Below are positions 17,201 through 26,056 of a stretch of DNA of 64,000 bases, one piece after another. The stretch lies in assembly GCA_903870685.1 (NCBI GenBank), contig CAIQDX010000095.1:33625-97624 (forward strand), in the 5' to 3' direction. Origin of the DNA: an uncultured Chitinophagaceae bacterium (lineage in GTDB: Bacteria > Bacteroidota > Bacteroidia > Chitinophagales > Chitinophagaceae). The notes under the pieces were generated by a model. That model worked only from the letters and a program-made list of their open reading frames with translations. It had not been told where the DNA came from and ran no database searches. The translations under genes were made by a program, and so were the position numbers. Numbering within the stretch: the first letter of the stretch is position 1; every line of letters begins with the position of its first letter.

Positions 17201-18409
17201 TCAAACACTTTCTTTTTGAAACAATGCGGGGATTGTTTTTAAAATTAATTTTATATCGTTTATAAAACTGTGATTTTTTGCATACACATTATCTAACATT
17301 AATCTTTCGTCTTCACTCATTTCACCTTTGCCTCGTTTTTCAACTTGCCATAAACCGGTAATACCTGCAGGTGCCATAAAACGTAAAGAATATTTATCGG
17401 TAGTTAATTTTTCGGCTTCATATAAAGGCAATGGTCGATTGCCAACAATACTCATATCGCCAATAATCACATTCCATAATTGTGGCAACTCATCAATACT
17501 GGTATTGCGTATAAACTTACCCACTTTGGTTATTCGGGGATCGTCTTTTAATTTAATAAAAGCCGAACCCTTATTCTTTTTTGAATAATTAAATTCTTTT
17601 TCGCACCATTGAATATTATCCGCATAAATCGGAAACTGACATTTTGATCCGGCTCTTTTACAGTCATCACATAAAAAAATCCCATCATCATTTACTTCTT
17701 CTTCTGGCAAATTATCTTTTTTGGCTTCAGCATATTGATTCAAATGTTTCAAATCTTTTAATCGTTTATCTGCATCTGCAAACATGGAACGAAATTTAAA
17801 AAATTTAAACACTCGATAACCTGTTCCTACACGTAACGAATAATAAAATGCCGGCCCTTTTGATTCAAATTTTATTAAGATATAAACAATTATAAACAGA
17901 GGCGATAAACAGAGTAAAGCGAGCCCGGCAAAGAATAAATCAAATAGGCGTTTTATTAAAGGGGTCTTATATGGCTTATAAATATTGCCTTTTCTTTTAT
18001 TATTAATCTCGCCCCAGTATTCAATTAAAAAATTGATTCTTGTTTGCAATTTTATAATGCTGAGAGGATTCACAAATATTTCAGCGATACCTGCTTTCAA
18101 AGCAATCTTAGAAATATTTTCATTAAAATGATTGCAAATCAAAAAAAATGGAATCTCTTCTTTAATTTTTTTCTGAATATTTTCTAATAATGAAACCCCG
18201 CCGGGTGCCATCACTTCGCTTTGTGAAATAATTGCAGCTACGGTAAATTTTTGTTTCTCTAACTGATTAAAAAAAGATAAACCATTTTGAAAAGAGCGAA
18301 TCTGTCGTCCCTTAAAATCAATATTCAAGAATAATGAATGAACGACTTCGGTGCAATTTATTAAAGCAATTATTTGTGAATTATTATCGGATAAATTCTT
18401 GTTGTTCAT
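17201..18409 (-). CDS. Priming sugar-phosphate transferase with N-terminal pseudo-receiver domain
   Basis: A 402-aa fusion. Residues ~10-130 fold by pattern like a response-regulator receiver (alternating strands and helices ending FVNPLSIIKLQTRINFLIEYW), but the phospho-acceptor place reads IISQSE, with no aspartate. Residues ~145-400 are a bacterial sugar transferase: one membrane helix (~155-180), KFFKFRSMFADAD, and DELPQLWNVIIGDMSIVGNRPLP, the catalytic signature of undecaprenyl-phosphate hexose-1-phosphate transferases. It starts repeat-unit synthesis on undecaprenyl phosphate. Between these blocks lies an insertion with four cysteines (CDDCKRAGSKC, then IQWCEKE) that could bind metal. 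The receiver-only regulator is 20 bp upstream. Confidence 0.86.
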   Translation of the reverse strand: MNNKNLSDNNSQIIALINCTEVVHSLFLNIDFKGRQIRSFQNGLSFFNQLEKQKFTVAAIISQSEVMAPGGVSLLENIQKKIKEEIPFFLICNHFNENISKIALKAGIAEIFVNPLSIIKLQTRINFLIEYWGEINNKRKGNIYKPYKTPLIKRLFDLFFAGLALLCLSPLFIIVYILIKFESKGPAFYYSLRVGTGYRVFKFFKFRSMFADADKRLKDLKHLNQYAEAKKDNLPEEEVNDDGIFLCDDCKRAGSKCQFPIYADNIQWCEKEFNYSKKNKGSAFIKLKDDPRITKVGKFIRNTSIDELPQLWNVIIGDMSIVGNRPLPLYEAEKLTTDKYSLRFMAPAGITGLWQVEKRGKGEMSEDERLMLDNVYAKNHSFINDIKLILKTIPALFQKESV

Positions 18410-18429
18410 AGTGATAGGATTATAAAAAA

Positions 18430-18825
18430 TTATTTGCCAATTCTTCTCAAAATCACTCGTATCCTAGCTTCCAGCTCTCTCGGATTAAATGGTTTTACAA
18501 CATAATCATCAGCACCTGCATTCAAACATTTAATGCGCATTTCAGAACTATCCTCGCCGGATAAAATCATAATTGGAATAGAATTAAAAAAATCACTCGC
18601 TTTAATTTGAGCAATTAATTCAAGTCCATTTAACTTGGGTACATTCAAATCGGAGATAACTAAGTCGGGCATATTGCCATCTTGCAAAAAGGATAATGCA
18701 TCAACACCATTGTGGCAAATTACTGCATCGAAAATGCCATTTAAATATTCGTTCAATATGGTTTGCATGTAAACATCGTCTTCCACTACAAGAATTTTGG
18801 AGCGATTAGAATTGGAGAAACTCAT
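18430..18825 (-). CDS. Receiver-only response regulator
   Basis: A 131-aa single-domain CheY-like protein. It has the acidic pocket VEDD (residues ~14-17), phospho-acceptor D59 in LVISDLNVPKLNG, MILSGEDS with the switch serine, and DDYVVKPFNPRELEARI with the conserved lysine-proline. There is no output domain, so it must act through protein contact or as a phosphorelay step. Its stop lies 20 bp before the priming sugar transferase, whose N-terminus is a receiver-like domain lacking the aspartate; a direct receiver/pseudo-receiver interaction is an attractive guess. The hybrid kinase gene diverges 266 bp away. Confidence 0.9.
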   Translation of the reverse strand: MSFSNSNRSKILVVEDDVYMQTILNEYLNGIFDAVICHNGVDALSFLQDGNMPDLVISDLNVPKLNGLELIAQIKASDFFNSIPIMILSGEDSSEMRIKCLNAGADDYVVKPFNPRELEARIRVILRRIGK

Positions 18826-19091
18826 AGCACTTTTTTTGGTTTATAATAGAATATGGTCTGTAATTTACTTATTTTTCACTTTAATTACAATTATATTCCA
18901 ATTTTCTTCTAGAAAATTCGATATGAAAACACCAAGATTTTTCTAAAAAAACTTTACCTTGTTACTAACAAATTTTTATTATATACCGAACAATGTTATG
19001 ACATCTAGTGCTTCAATAAGTTACAGTTAAATTCGTACTTTGCTTTATCTAAAAAATATTTAATGAAAAACCTTCCATAGTTTAATTTCTT

Positions 19092-22000
19092 ATGAATAGC
19101 TCAACCTTCTCTTTTGATAATAATCGGTTTAACAAATTCTTTCCTTTCTTCATTCTCATAGATGAAAAATTGAAAATTAAAGAGATTGGTAACTCTTTGA
19201 GAAAACTTCATCCCGATTTAAAAACTAAAAACTTTTCATTACAATTCAAAGTAAAAAATCTTGACCTTTCAATAACTGATTTCAGATCTCTTCAAACCTT
19301 GATCGATCAACTATTAATCATCGAATCATTAAACAGTCCTAAAATTAATTTAAGAGGTCAGTTTGAATTTTTAGAAGAAGCAAATCAAGTTTTATTTGTT
19401 GGATCTCCAGTTTTTGGCTCATTAGAAGAAGCAGAAGTGCTGAATTTAAAAGCAACAGATTTTGCAATTCACGACCCTTATTCAGATATCTTACAAAATT
19501 TAAAAATTCAGGAAATTGTAAATGAGGATGTAAAAAAATTATTAAAGACCTTAAATTATCAACGAGATGAATTAAAACGTTTGTCACTTATCTCACAAGA
19601 AACGATCAATGGTGTTGTTATAACAGATGCAAAAGAAAAAATTCAATGGGTTAATAAAGCTTTCGAAAAAATATCGGGATATACATTAAATGAAGTTGTT
19701 GGAAAAGTTCCGGGTACATTTTTACAAGGGAAAGATACTGACCCTGAAACTGTAAACTATTTACGTCAAAGAATAGAAAATGGGCAACCGTTTGAATGCG
19801 AAATTATAAACTATTCGAAAGAAGGGAAGCCTTACTGGATAAAAATTTCAGGTCAGCCATTATTTGACAAGGATGGGAAATTATCTCAATTTTTTGCATT
19901 AGAAGAAGATATTACCAATCGCAAAACCAATGAAGAATTATTAAAGAAAGCAGAAGAAAGATGGCAGTTTGCATTAGAAGGTGCAGGCGATGGCGTTTGG
20001 GAATTTAATTTCTTATCCGGCGAAATTTATTTTTCTAACGGCTATAAAAAAATGCTTGGATATAATGATGAAAATTTTAAAAACGATGTTTTTGAATGGT
20101 TAAGTAAAGTTCATCCCGATGATTTAGAAATTATTAAAGCAACTGATAAAGAATATGAGAAAGGAAAGATCAGTCATCATAAAAGAGAATATAGAATAAA
20201 AAACATTGAAGAAAGATATTTATGGGTATTAGATCGTGGTATGGTTATTAGTCGTAATGTTGAAGGCAAGCCACTTCGCATCATAGGTATTCATACAAAT
20301 ATTACAGAGAGAAAAGAAATTGAAGAAAAACTTCTTTTAAACGAAAAACGATACCGCGATTTATTTAATTATAGCCAGGCATTTATTTGTACGCATGATT
20401 TAACCGGAACGATTTTAAGTGTTAATCCGGCTCTTTGCGAAAAACTGGGTTACAAAAGTGAAGAAATGGTTGGTAAAAGATTGCAAGATTTTATCCCTCC
20501 AAATGATGTCGAAAAATTTCAACCAAATTACTTAAATAAAATAATTGCAGATGAAAAAATAAACGGTTTGTTTAGAGTAATTCAAAAAAATGGCAATAAA
20601 TTATTTCTACTTTATCAAAATTATAAAGTGAAAGAAGAAGGATTGGAAGCATATGTAATTGGATTTTCGCAGGATATTACCGACCGTGTTAAAGCCGAAA
20701 ACGAATTATTGCTAGCCAAAAAATTAACGGACGAAGCATCTCGGGCAAAAGAAATTTTTCTGGCAAATATGAGCCACGAAATAAGAACGCCTATGAGTGG
20801 AATACTTGGCGTAGCTGGCTTATTGGCCAAAACAAATTTAGACAGACAACAAAAAAATTACGCTAAACTCATTACCGAATCGGCAAATAATCTATTGGTA
20901 ATTGTAAATGAAGTTTTAGATATTGAAAAGATTGCTTCGGGCAAATTTGATTTCGAAAACGTTCATTTTAAAATATCAGAAAAGATAACAACCACTATTC
21001 AATCTTTTCAATATAAAGCCGAAGAAAAAGGATTGAATCTTCATTTTAAAAATACACTCCCTAATGATTTAATTGTTCAGGGAGATCCTTATAGATTAAG
21101 TCAGATTCTAAATAATTTATTAAGTAATGCAATCAAGTTTACACAGGAAGGAAAAATAATTGTAACAGCTAACATACAAAAACAGGAAGACGATAAAACG
21201 TTCATTAATTTTCTGGTAAAAGATACCGGAATAGGTATTCCTAACGACAGGCTTTCAATCATCTTCGATCCATTTATACAAGCATCAAGTGATATAACAA
21301 GAAAATATGGTGGCACCGGATTAGGACTTTCCATCTGCAAAAATTTAGTTGAAATGCAAGGAGGAAAAATATCAGTAACAAGCGAAGAACATGTTGGCAC
21401 CACATTCGCTTTCACTATTCCATATACAATTGGTTCTATTGAATTATTAACCGAAGATGTAAAGGTTGAAGTAAACTATAATTCAATTGGAAAAAAGAAA
21501 ATTTTAGTTGCTGAAGATGTTGAGTTAAATCAATTTTTAGCAAAACATATTCTTGAAGGCTGGGGTTTTTCGGTTGATATTGCCATCAACGGCAAAGAAG
21601 CCGTTGCCTGTGCCGAACAAAAACATTATGACCTTATTTTAATGGATATACAAATGCCCGAAATGGATGGCATTACTGCAACTGAAAAAATAAGAAAACT
21701 AAAAGGTGAGGTATCTTCCATTCCTATCGTTGCACTTACTGCCAATGCTTTGAAAGGCGATGACAATCGTTATTTAAAAGCCGGTATGAATGATTATATC
21801 ACTAAACCTTATACCGAAGAAAGGTTGTTTAAAGTGATAAGTAAATTTTTAAAGCCTGCACCAAAAGATATTTCAAATAAAAAAGAAGTTATGTCAGAAG
21901 AAATTTTAATTCAAGAAGCTCAGCCAAACAAAAAGCTCTATGATCTTACAATGGTAAATCTTATTGGAAAAGATAATCCCGATTTTGCAAAAAAAATGGT

Positions 22001-22274
22001 GAAATTATTTTTAGATACCATTCCATCAGAAATGCAAAAGTTAGAAGAAGCTTCAATAAATGAAGAACGCACGAAAATTAGTTTTATCGCACATAAAATG
22101 AAATCCACTATTGACAGTATGGGCATTGCATCAATTGCTGACGCAATTCGAAAATTAGAATTGAAAGGAGAGGTTTCTGAAACACATGAATCGATTCTAC
22201 AAATGACAAATGAAGTAAAGACTGTTTTAGGAAAAGTAATAAATCAATTGCATCAAGATTTCAAGGATATTTAA
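19092..22274 (+). CDS. Hybrid sensor histidine kinase: HNOBA-like, three PAS, HK, receiver, HPt
   Basis: A 1060-aa cytosolic protein with no clear membrane helix. Residues ~12-155 match the HNOBA domain of soluble guanylate cyclase: FFPFFILIDEKLKI, LRGQFEFLEEANQVLFVGSP, then an IHDPYSD block matching HDATRD. PAS 1 (~170-285) is LOV-like (FLQGKDTDPETV) but has PGT where the photoactive cysteine would be. Two further PAS domains follow (~290-415, ~420-540). The kinase has H562 (MSHEIRTP), N679 in NLLSNAIKFT, and the GTGLGLSI box. The receiver carries D852 (LMDIQMPEMDG) and the HPt domain H1001 (IAHKMKS). A complete internal His-Asp-His relay is present, able to feed the nearby regulators. Confidence 0.92.
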   Translation: MNSSTFSFDNNRFNKFFPFFILIDEKLKIKEIGNSLRKLHPDLKTKNFSLQFKVKNLDLSITDFRSLQTLIDQLLIIESLNSPKINLRGQFEFLEEANQVLFVGSPVFGSLEEAEVLNLKATDFAIHDPYSDILQNLKIQEIVNEDVKKLLKTLNYQRDELKRLSLISQETINGVVITDAKEKIQWVNKAFEKISGYTLNEVVGKVPGTFLQGKDTDPETVNYLRQRIENGQPFECEIINYSKEGKPYWIKISGQPLFDKDGKLSQFFALEEDITNRKTNEELLKKAEERWQFALEGAGDGVWEFNFLSGEIYFSNGYKKMLGYNDENFKNDVFEWLSKVHPDDLEIIKATDKEYEKGKISHHKREYRIKNIEERYLWVLDRGMVISRNVEGKPLRIIGIHTNITERKEIEEKLLLNEKRYRDLFNYSQAFICTHDLTGTILSVNPALCEKLGYKSEEMVGKRLQDFIPPNDVEKFQPNYLNKIIADEKINGLFRVIQKNGNKLFLLYQNYKVKEEGLEAYVIGFSQDITDRVKAENELLLAKKLTDEASRAKEIFLANMSHEIRTPMSGILGVAGLLAKTNLDRQQKNYAKLITESANNLLVIVNEVLDIEKIASGKFDFENVHFKISEKITTTIQSFQYKAEEKGLNLHFKNTLPNDLIVQGDPYRLSQILNNLLSNAIKFTQEGKIIVTANIQKQEDDKTFINFLVKDTGIGIPNDRLSIIFDPFIQASSDITRKYGGTGLGLSICKNLVEMQGGKISVTSEEHVGTTFAFTIPYTIGSIELLTEDVKVEVNYNSIGKKKILVAEDVELNQFLAKHILEGWGFSVDIAINGKEAVACAEQKHYDLILMDIQMPEMDGITATEKIRKLKGEVSSIPIVALTANALKGDDNRYLKAGMNDYITKPYTEERLFKVISKFLKPAPKDISNKKEVMSEEILIQEAQPNKKLYDLTMVNLIGKDNPDFAKKMVKLFLDTIPSEMQKLEEASINEERTKISFIAHKMKSTIDSMGIASIADAIRKLELKGEVSETHESILQMTNEVKTVLGKVINQLHQDFKDI

Positions 22275-23114
22275 TTAAAGATCGGCTCTTATTTCACCTT
22301 GTTTTCTAGAAAAGATTTTTTTAATTCGGGTGATCGTCGCTTTAATAATACCTCCATCGATTTGAATTCTTCTGTCCGAAGTCCAAACCAATGCTTTTGT
22401 TGATGTAACAAAAAACAATTTTCCTTTTAACTGATCACGAAGTTTTAAAGCCAAATAACCATCTTCATTAGTTCCGGGAGGATGATTATATCCATCAACG
22501 CTCAAACCTTGTTCGCGTCTATATCCTGAATTAAAACCATAAACATTTACAGCTTCGTCTTTTAAATGCTTATTTATTTTTCGCATGAAATCTGCAAAAT
22601 ATTCATAGAAAAAATAAACACCCCTTCCCGTGCTTCCAATTGGAATAAAAGAAAATCTGCCATACACCGAAACAACATTTTCATTTTTAACTAATGGCTT
22701 AATCATTTCTTCAATCCAATCTTTTGGGTAAATCGAATCTGCATCTGCATTTAAAATGTATTTGCCTTTTGCTGCAGCTAAGCCTCCATTTCGGGCTGCA
22801 GTAATTCCCTGTTTTGTTTCTCTCACACAACGAACACCGGTAGCTAAAACTATTGCTTCGGTATTATCTTTCGAGTTATTATTTACAACAACAATCTCAA
22901 CAGATTTGGTTGTAACATTATTACACAACGAAAATAAAGTTTGAATTATATTTTTCTCTTCGTTATATGCTGGAATCACAACTGAGACTTCTGGTGTATC
23001 AGAACCTTTTGATAAAGTTGCATAGGCTTCGCGGATTTGCTGAAAAGTATTATCAGATGAATAGTCAATATTCCAACTTTTCAGAATATAAGAGGGGATG
23101 GATATCGGTCTCAT
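22275..23114 (-). CDS. Family 2 glycosyltransferase
   Basis: A 279-aa GT-A protein with ~40 N-terminal residues before the catalytic fold. The fold begins VSVVIPAYNEEKNIIQTLFSL, followed by EIVVVNNNSKDNT, ITAARNGGLAAAKGKYILNADADSIYP (metal-binding DAD) and NEDGYLALKLRDQ on the acceptor side. No membrane helix is evident. Its stop is directly adjacent to the stop of the convergent hybrid kinase. It is separated from the main polysaccharide operon by the signalling genes, so it may have its own promoter in the 272 bp gap shared with the divergent OmpA gene. Donor and acceptor are unknown. Confidence 0.86.
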   Translation of the reverse strand: MRPISIPSYILKSWNIDYSSDNTFQQIREAYATLSKGSDTPEVSVVIPAYNEEKNIIQTLFSLCNNVTTKSVEIVVVNNNSKDNTEAIVLATGVRCVRETKQGITAARNGGLAAAKGKYILNADADSIYPKDWIEEMIKPLVKNENVVSVYGRFSFIPIGSTGRGVYFFYEYFADFMRKINKHLKDEAVNVYGFNSGYRREQGLSVDGYNHPPGTNEDGYLALKLRDQLKGKLFFVTSTKALVWTSDRRIQIDGGIIKATITRIKKIFSRKQGEIRADL

Positions 23115-23386
23115 GAAATGGATTATAGAATAAAGTTCGCATATATTGTTGATAAAATAAAAAGGATATTTTAATTCATTTTAAATTGAAAAGAAGAGAC
23201 GATACTATATCAGAATGAATAGAAATTTTTACTTAAAAAAGTTAAAGATTTTGTTATTCAAGGATGTTGTAGTATTTTTTTGAATAAAATGTCAATTAAA
23301 ATACTACAAACAATTGGTGATTAGTGCCATAATCTTGTAAATTGCTTTAGGATTGGCCCTTTATGGTGTTTCTGAATTCTAATTAT

Positions 23387-25915
23387 ATGAGCAAAATTCT
23401 AATAAAAACTATTCTTGTAAGTATACGATTTCTTCTATTTTGTTGTTTTATTTTGCATAGTCTCAACTTAAATGCACAGTTCAAAAAAAATCTCAGCAAG
23501 AGTCCCGACAAAAAATTTGCTAAACAAAACTATTCTGAAGCTGCAAAAGAATACATCAAGGTATTATCGCTTGATCAAAAAAATGATAGTATCATAGTTG
23601 ATTTCGTGCCACCTAATCATAAACATGCTAAGCGACCAACTAATGCAGATCCTGCATATTTAACTTATCAATTAGCTGAATCTTTCAGGCTCGATCATAA
23701 TTACAGGAATGCGCAATTGATGTACGAAAAATGCCTCGACTTTAAAACCAATGATTACCCATTAACGCGTTTTTGGTATGCAGTGTGTTTAAAAGCAAAT
23801 AACCTACCCGAGAATGCAATCGAGCAATTCAATATCTTTTTATTGAAACACAGAACTAACGATGAATTTACAAAACAGGCTAGATTAGAGTTGGTTGCTG
23901 CAAATAAAATGATCGAACAAAAGAAACGTCCAATAAAAACAACTGTAACAAAACTACCACCACCATTTAATTTAGCTGATAATAGTTTTGGATTGAATAA
24001 ATTGAACGACAATGAAATAATTTTCAGCAGCGGTAGAGCTGATACAGTTAAAAGAAGAAAAATTTTATATCCGCTAAAACTTTATACAGGTAATCTCGAA
24101 AAAAATACTATTACAAGAATTGAAACTAATTCAAAGAAATTAGATGTGGCTGCTTCGTCAATTTCCGGTGATGGATTAACATTATATTTTACTTCATGGG
24201 TTGCTAAAAATATCAATGCGATTTATTACTCAACAAGAGCAAGCACTTCAGCCAATTGGTCATCGCCAATATTAATGGATTATCCTGTTAATGAAAAAGG
24301 CTTTGGTTCAAAACATCCGTTCATCACTAAAGATGGAAGTCTATTATTATTTGCTTCAGATAGGCCTGGAAGTTTTGGAAAATTTGATATCTGGATGGTG
24401 AAGATGGTAAAAGGAAAACCTGTTGGTCAGGCAATAAATCTGGGTCGTTCAATAAATACCTCCGGAGAAGAGGCATCTCCATTTTATGATGAAGTGCATC
24501 AGGTATTATATTTCAGTTCCGACAGTAAAGTTGGATTTGGAGGATTGGATATTTACAGAGACTCTGGTGATATTAAAACAAACAAATGGAAAGGCAATGA
24601 AAATCTTGGCTTCCCAATCAATTCTTCAAGAGATGAATTGTATTACAGCAGATATGCAAGTTCCGACACTATTTATTTTAGTTCGAACCGTGAAAGCAGT
24701 TCTAACATTTTAAATTTATATGCTGCTGTTGAAGTTCCTGTTGCTGTTGAAACGACTGCCGGAGAAACTGCTGATACTGTTGTATTAAAACCCAAAGTTG
24801 ATACAGTTGTTCCTGTTGTTACGGCACCAAAAATAAAAGCACCTAAAATAGATTCTACTGAAATAGAATTTAAACGTGTACTGGATTCTATAAATGAATC
24901 AACCGTTTCAAGGTTTGCTACTCTTTACGATTTAAATAGCTCGGATGTTAGAGATGCAGATGTTGATATTTTAAATAAAGTAATAACAATACTTAAAAAT
25001 AATCCTGACCTTAATATTCTCGTTGCATCATTTGGTGATTGTAAAGGTTCTGTTGGTGCGAATCTTAGAATATCAAGGGCAAGATCAAGATCATTAAGAG
25101 CATATTTAAGAAAGAATGGTATTCATCCTTCAAGGATAAATATTAATTTCTTTGGTAAACGACATAACGTGATGCCTTGTAAAGATGATAGTTCTTACGA
25201 CGCTGCAAAACAAATCACAAACCGTCGTTCGGATATTATCATTACAAAAGAAAAAAATCCAAAATGGCGTCCATCAGGAAAAGAAGTTAATGTCAAAGAT
25301 TTAATTAGCAGAATCAGAAATGGTAAAGAAATAACAGAGACTGATGAACAAGAATTATCAAGAAGAGATAAAAGAAGATTAAGCCGTGCTAAAAAAGAAC
25401 GCACCAAGAAAAATAAATTGATCTCTGATTTAAACAGCACTTCAAATGATGGTTACGACCATTTGAATAATATTAAATTATCGAAAGAAGTTGAAGATAA
25501 TTTTATTGTAATGGATTCTCTTGAAAAGATTAGGAAGACCGGAACTGTTAGCGAAATGCTGAAAAGAATTCCGAAAGAACCTATTTATTTAACTACTAAC
25601 TCCGATTCTGTTAAAATAGAATTGTACGATAATGGTGTGTTTGATTATGACAGCATTTCTGTTATTTATAACAAGAAAATTGTTGTACATAATCAATTGC
25701 TGGAAGTTAGCAAATCAATCAGTTTTTATGTTAAGATTGATAAAGATGAAAGCAAAAATGTAATGGTATTTTTTGCTGAAAACCTTGGTCTGATTCCACC
25801 AAACTCAGCGCTGATGGTTATTACAGACGGTGAAGGTAAACGTACCGAAGTAAGTGTTACAAACGATCTGGAACATAACACTATAATTTATTTCATAAAG
25901 GGAAAGAAAAAGTAA
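23387..25915 (+). CDS. TPR / PD40 beta-propeller / OmpA-domain envelope protein
   Basis: An 842-aa exported protein, taking the ATG at 23387 because it gives a clean signal peptide (MSKILIKTILVSIRFLLFCCF... LNA); the frame is open to an ATG at 23363. Order of parts: TPR-like repeats (~40-180), PD40 WD-like repeats (~190-450; for example PFITKDGSLLLFASDRPG and YFSSDSKVGFGGLDIY), a V/P-rich linker, an OmpA-C peptidoglycan-binding domain (~510-625; NLRISRARSRSLRAYLRKNGI and NRRSDIII), and then ~215 further residues with a lysine/arginine-rich stretch. Related Bacteroidota proteins usually end at the OmpA domain. It probably links peptidoglycan to the outer membrane. Confidence 0.86.
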   Translation: MSKILIKTILVSIRFLLFCCFILHSLNLNAQFKKNLSKSPDKKFAKQNYSEAAKEYIKVLSLDQKNDSIIVDFVPPNHKHAKRPTNADPAYLTYQLAESFRLDHNYRNAQLMYEKCLDFKTNDYPLTRFWYAVCLKANNLPENAIEQFNIFLLKHRTNDEFTKQARLELVAANKMIEQKKRPIKTTVTKLPPPFNLADNSFGLNKLNDNEIIFSSGRADTVKRRKILYPLKLYTGNLEKNTITRIETNSKKLDVAASSISGDGLTLYFTSWVAKNINAIYYSTRASTSANWSSPILMDYPVNEKGFGSKHPFITKDGSLLLFASDRPGSFGKFDIWMVKMVKGKPVGQAINLGRSINTSGEEASPFYDEVHQVLYFSSDSKVGFGGLDIYRDSGDIKTNKWKGNENLGFPINSSRDELYYSRYASSDTIYFSSNRESSSNILNLYAAVEVPVAVETTAGETADTVVLKPKVDTVVPVVTAPKIKAPKIDSTEIEFKRVLDSINESTVSRFATLYDLNSSDVRDADVDILNKVITILKNNPDLNILVASFGDCKGSVGANLRISRARSRSLRAYLRKNGIHPSRININFFGKRHNVMPCKDDSSYDAAKQITNRRSDIIITKEKNPKWRPSGKEVNVKDLISRIRNGKEITETDEQELSRRDKRRLSRAKKERTKKNKLISDLNSTSNDGYDHLNNIKLSKEVEDNFIVMDSLEKIRKTGTVSEMLKRIPKEPIYLTTNSDSVKIELYDNGVFDYDSISVIYNKKIVVHNQLLEVSKSISFYVKIDKDESKNVMVFFAENLGLIPPNSALMVITDGEGKRTEVSVTNDLEHNTIIYFIKGKKK

Positions 25916-25934
25916 AAGTCATATTTCTTAAATA

Positions 25935-25973
25935 AAAAAACTCATGTTGAATTAAAATCAACATGAGTTTTTT
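25935..25973. terminator. Bidirectional rho-independent terminator
   Basis: A perfect inverted repeat: CTCATGTTGA (25941-25950) pairs with TCAACATGAG (25958-25967), flanked by an A-run on the left and a T-run on the right, with a 7-base AT loop. It lies 20 bp after the stop of the OmpA gene and ~85 bp after the stop of convergent leuB. The A- and T-tracts would make it work in both directions. Confidence 0.85.
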
Positions 25974-25994
25974 ATTTGATGAACAATGTTATGC

Positions 25995-26047
25995 AGTACA
26001 AGAGTGCGACGCAACAGTTGATAACATTAAAATCTGTAGCCGGCAAC
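25995..26047 (+). repeat. Dispersed intergenic repeat, copy 1
   Basis: This copy contains the core AAGAGTGCGACGCAACAG at 26000-26017 and the conserved right end GTAGCCGGCAAC at 26036-26047. It lies in the convergent gap between the OmpA gene and leuB, ending 10 bp from the leuB stop. It resembles copy 6 most closely in its right half (CAACAG-T-GAT ... AGCCG-C-AC). The five other copies are at 28711, 46261, 51271, 53583 and 59413. Confidence 0.75.
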
Positions 26048-26056
26048 AAAAATATT

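Noticed and set aside
19620..19920. Possible blue-light LOV domain in the hybrid kinase
   Set aside because: The FLQGKDTDPETV region is LOV-like, but the flavin-binding cysteine of the GRNCRFLQG motif is missing (PGT at that place), so light sensing is not supported.
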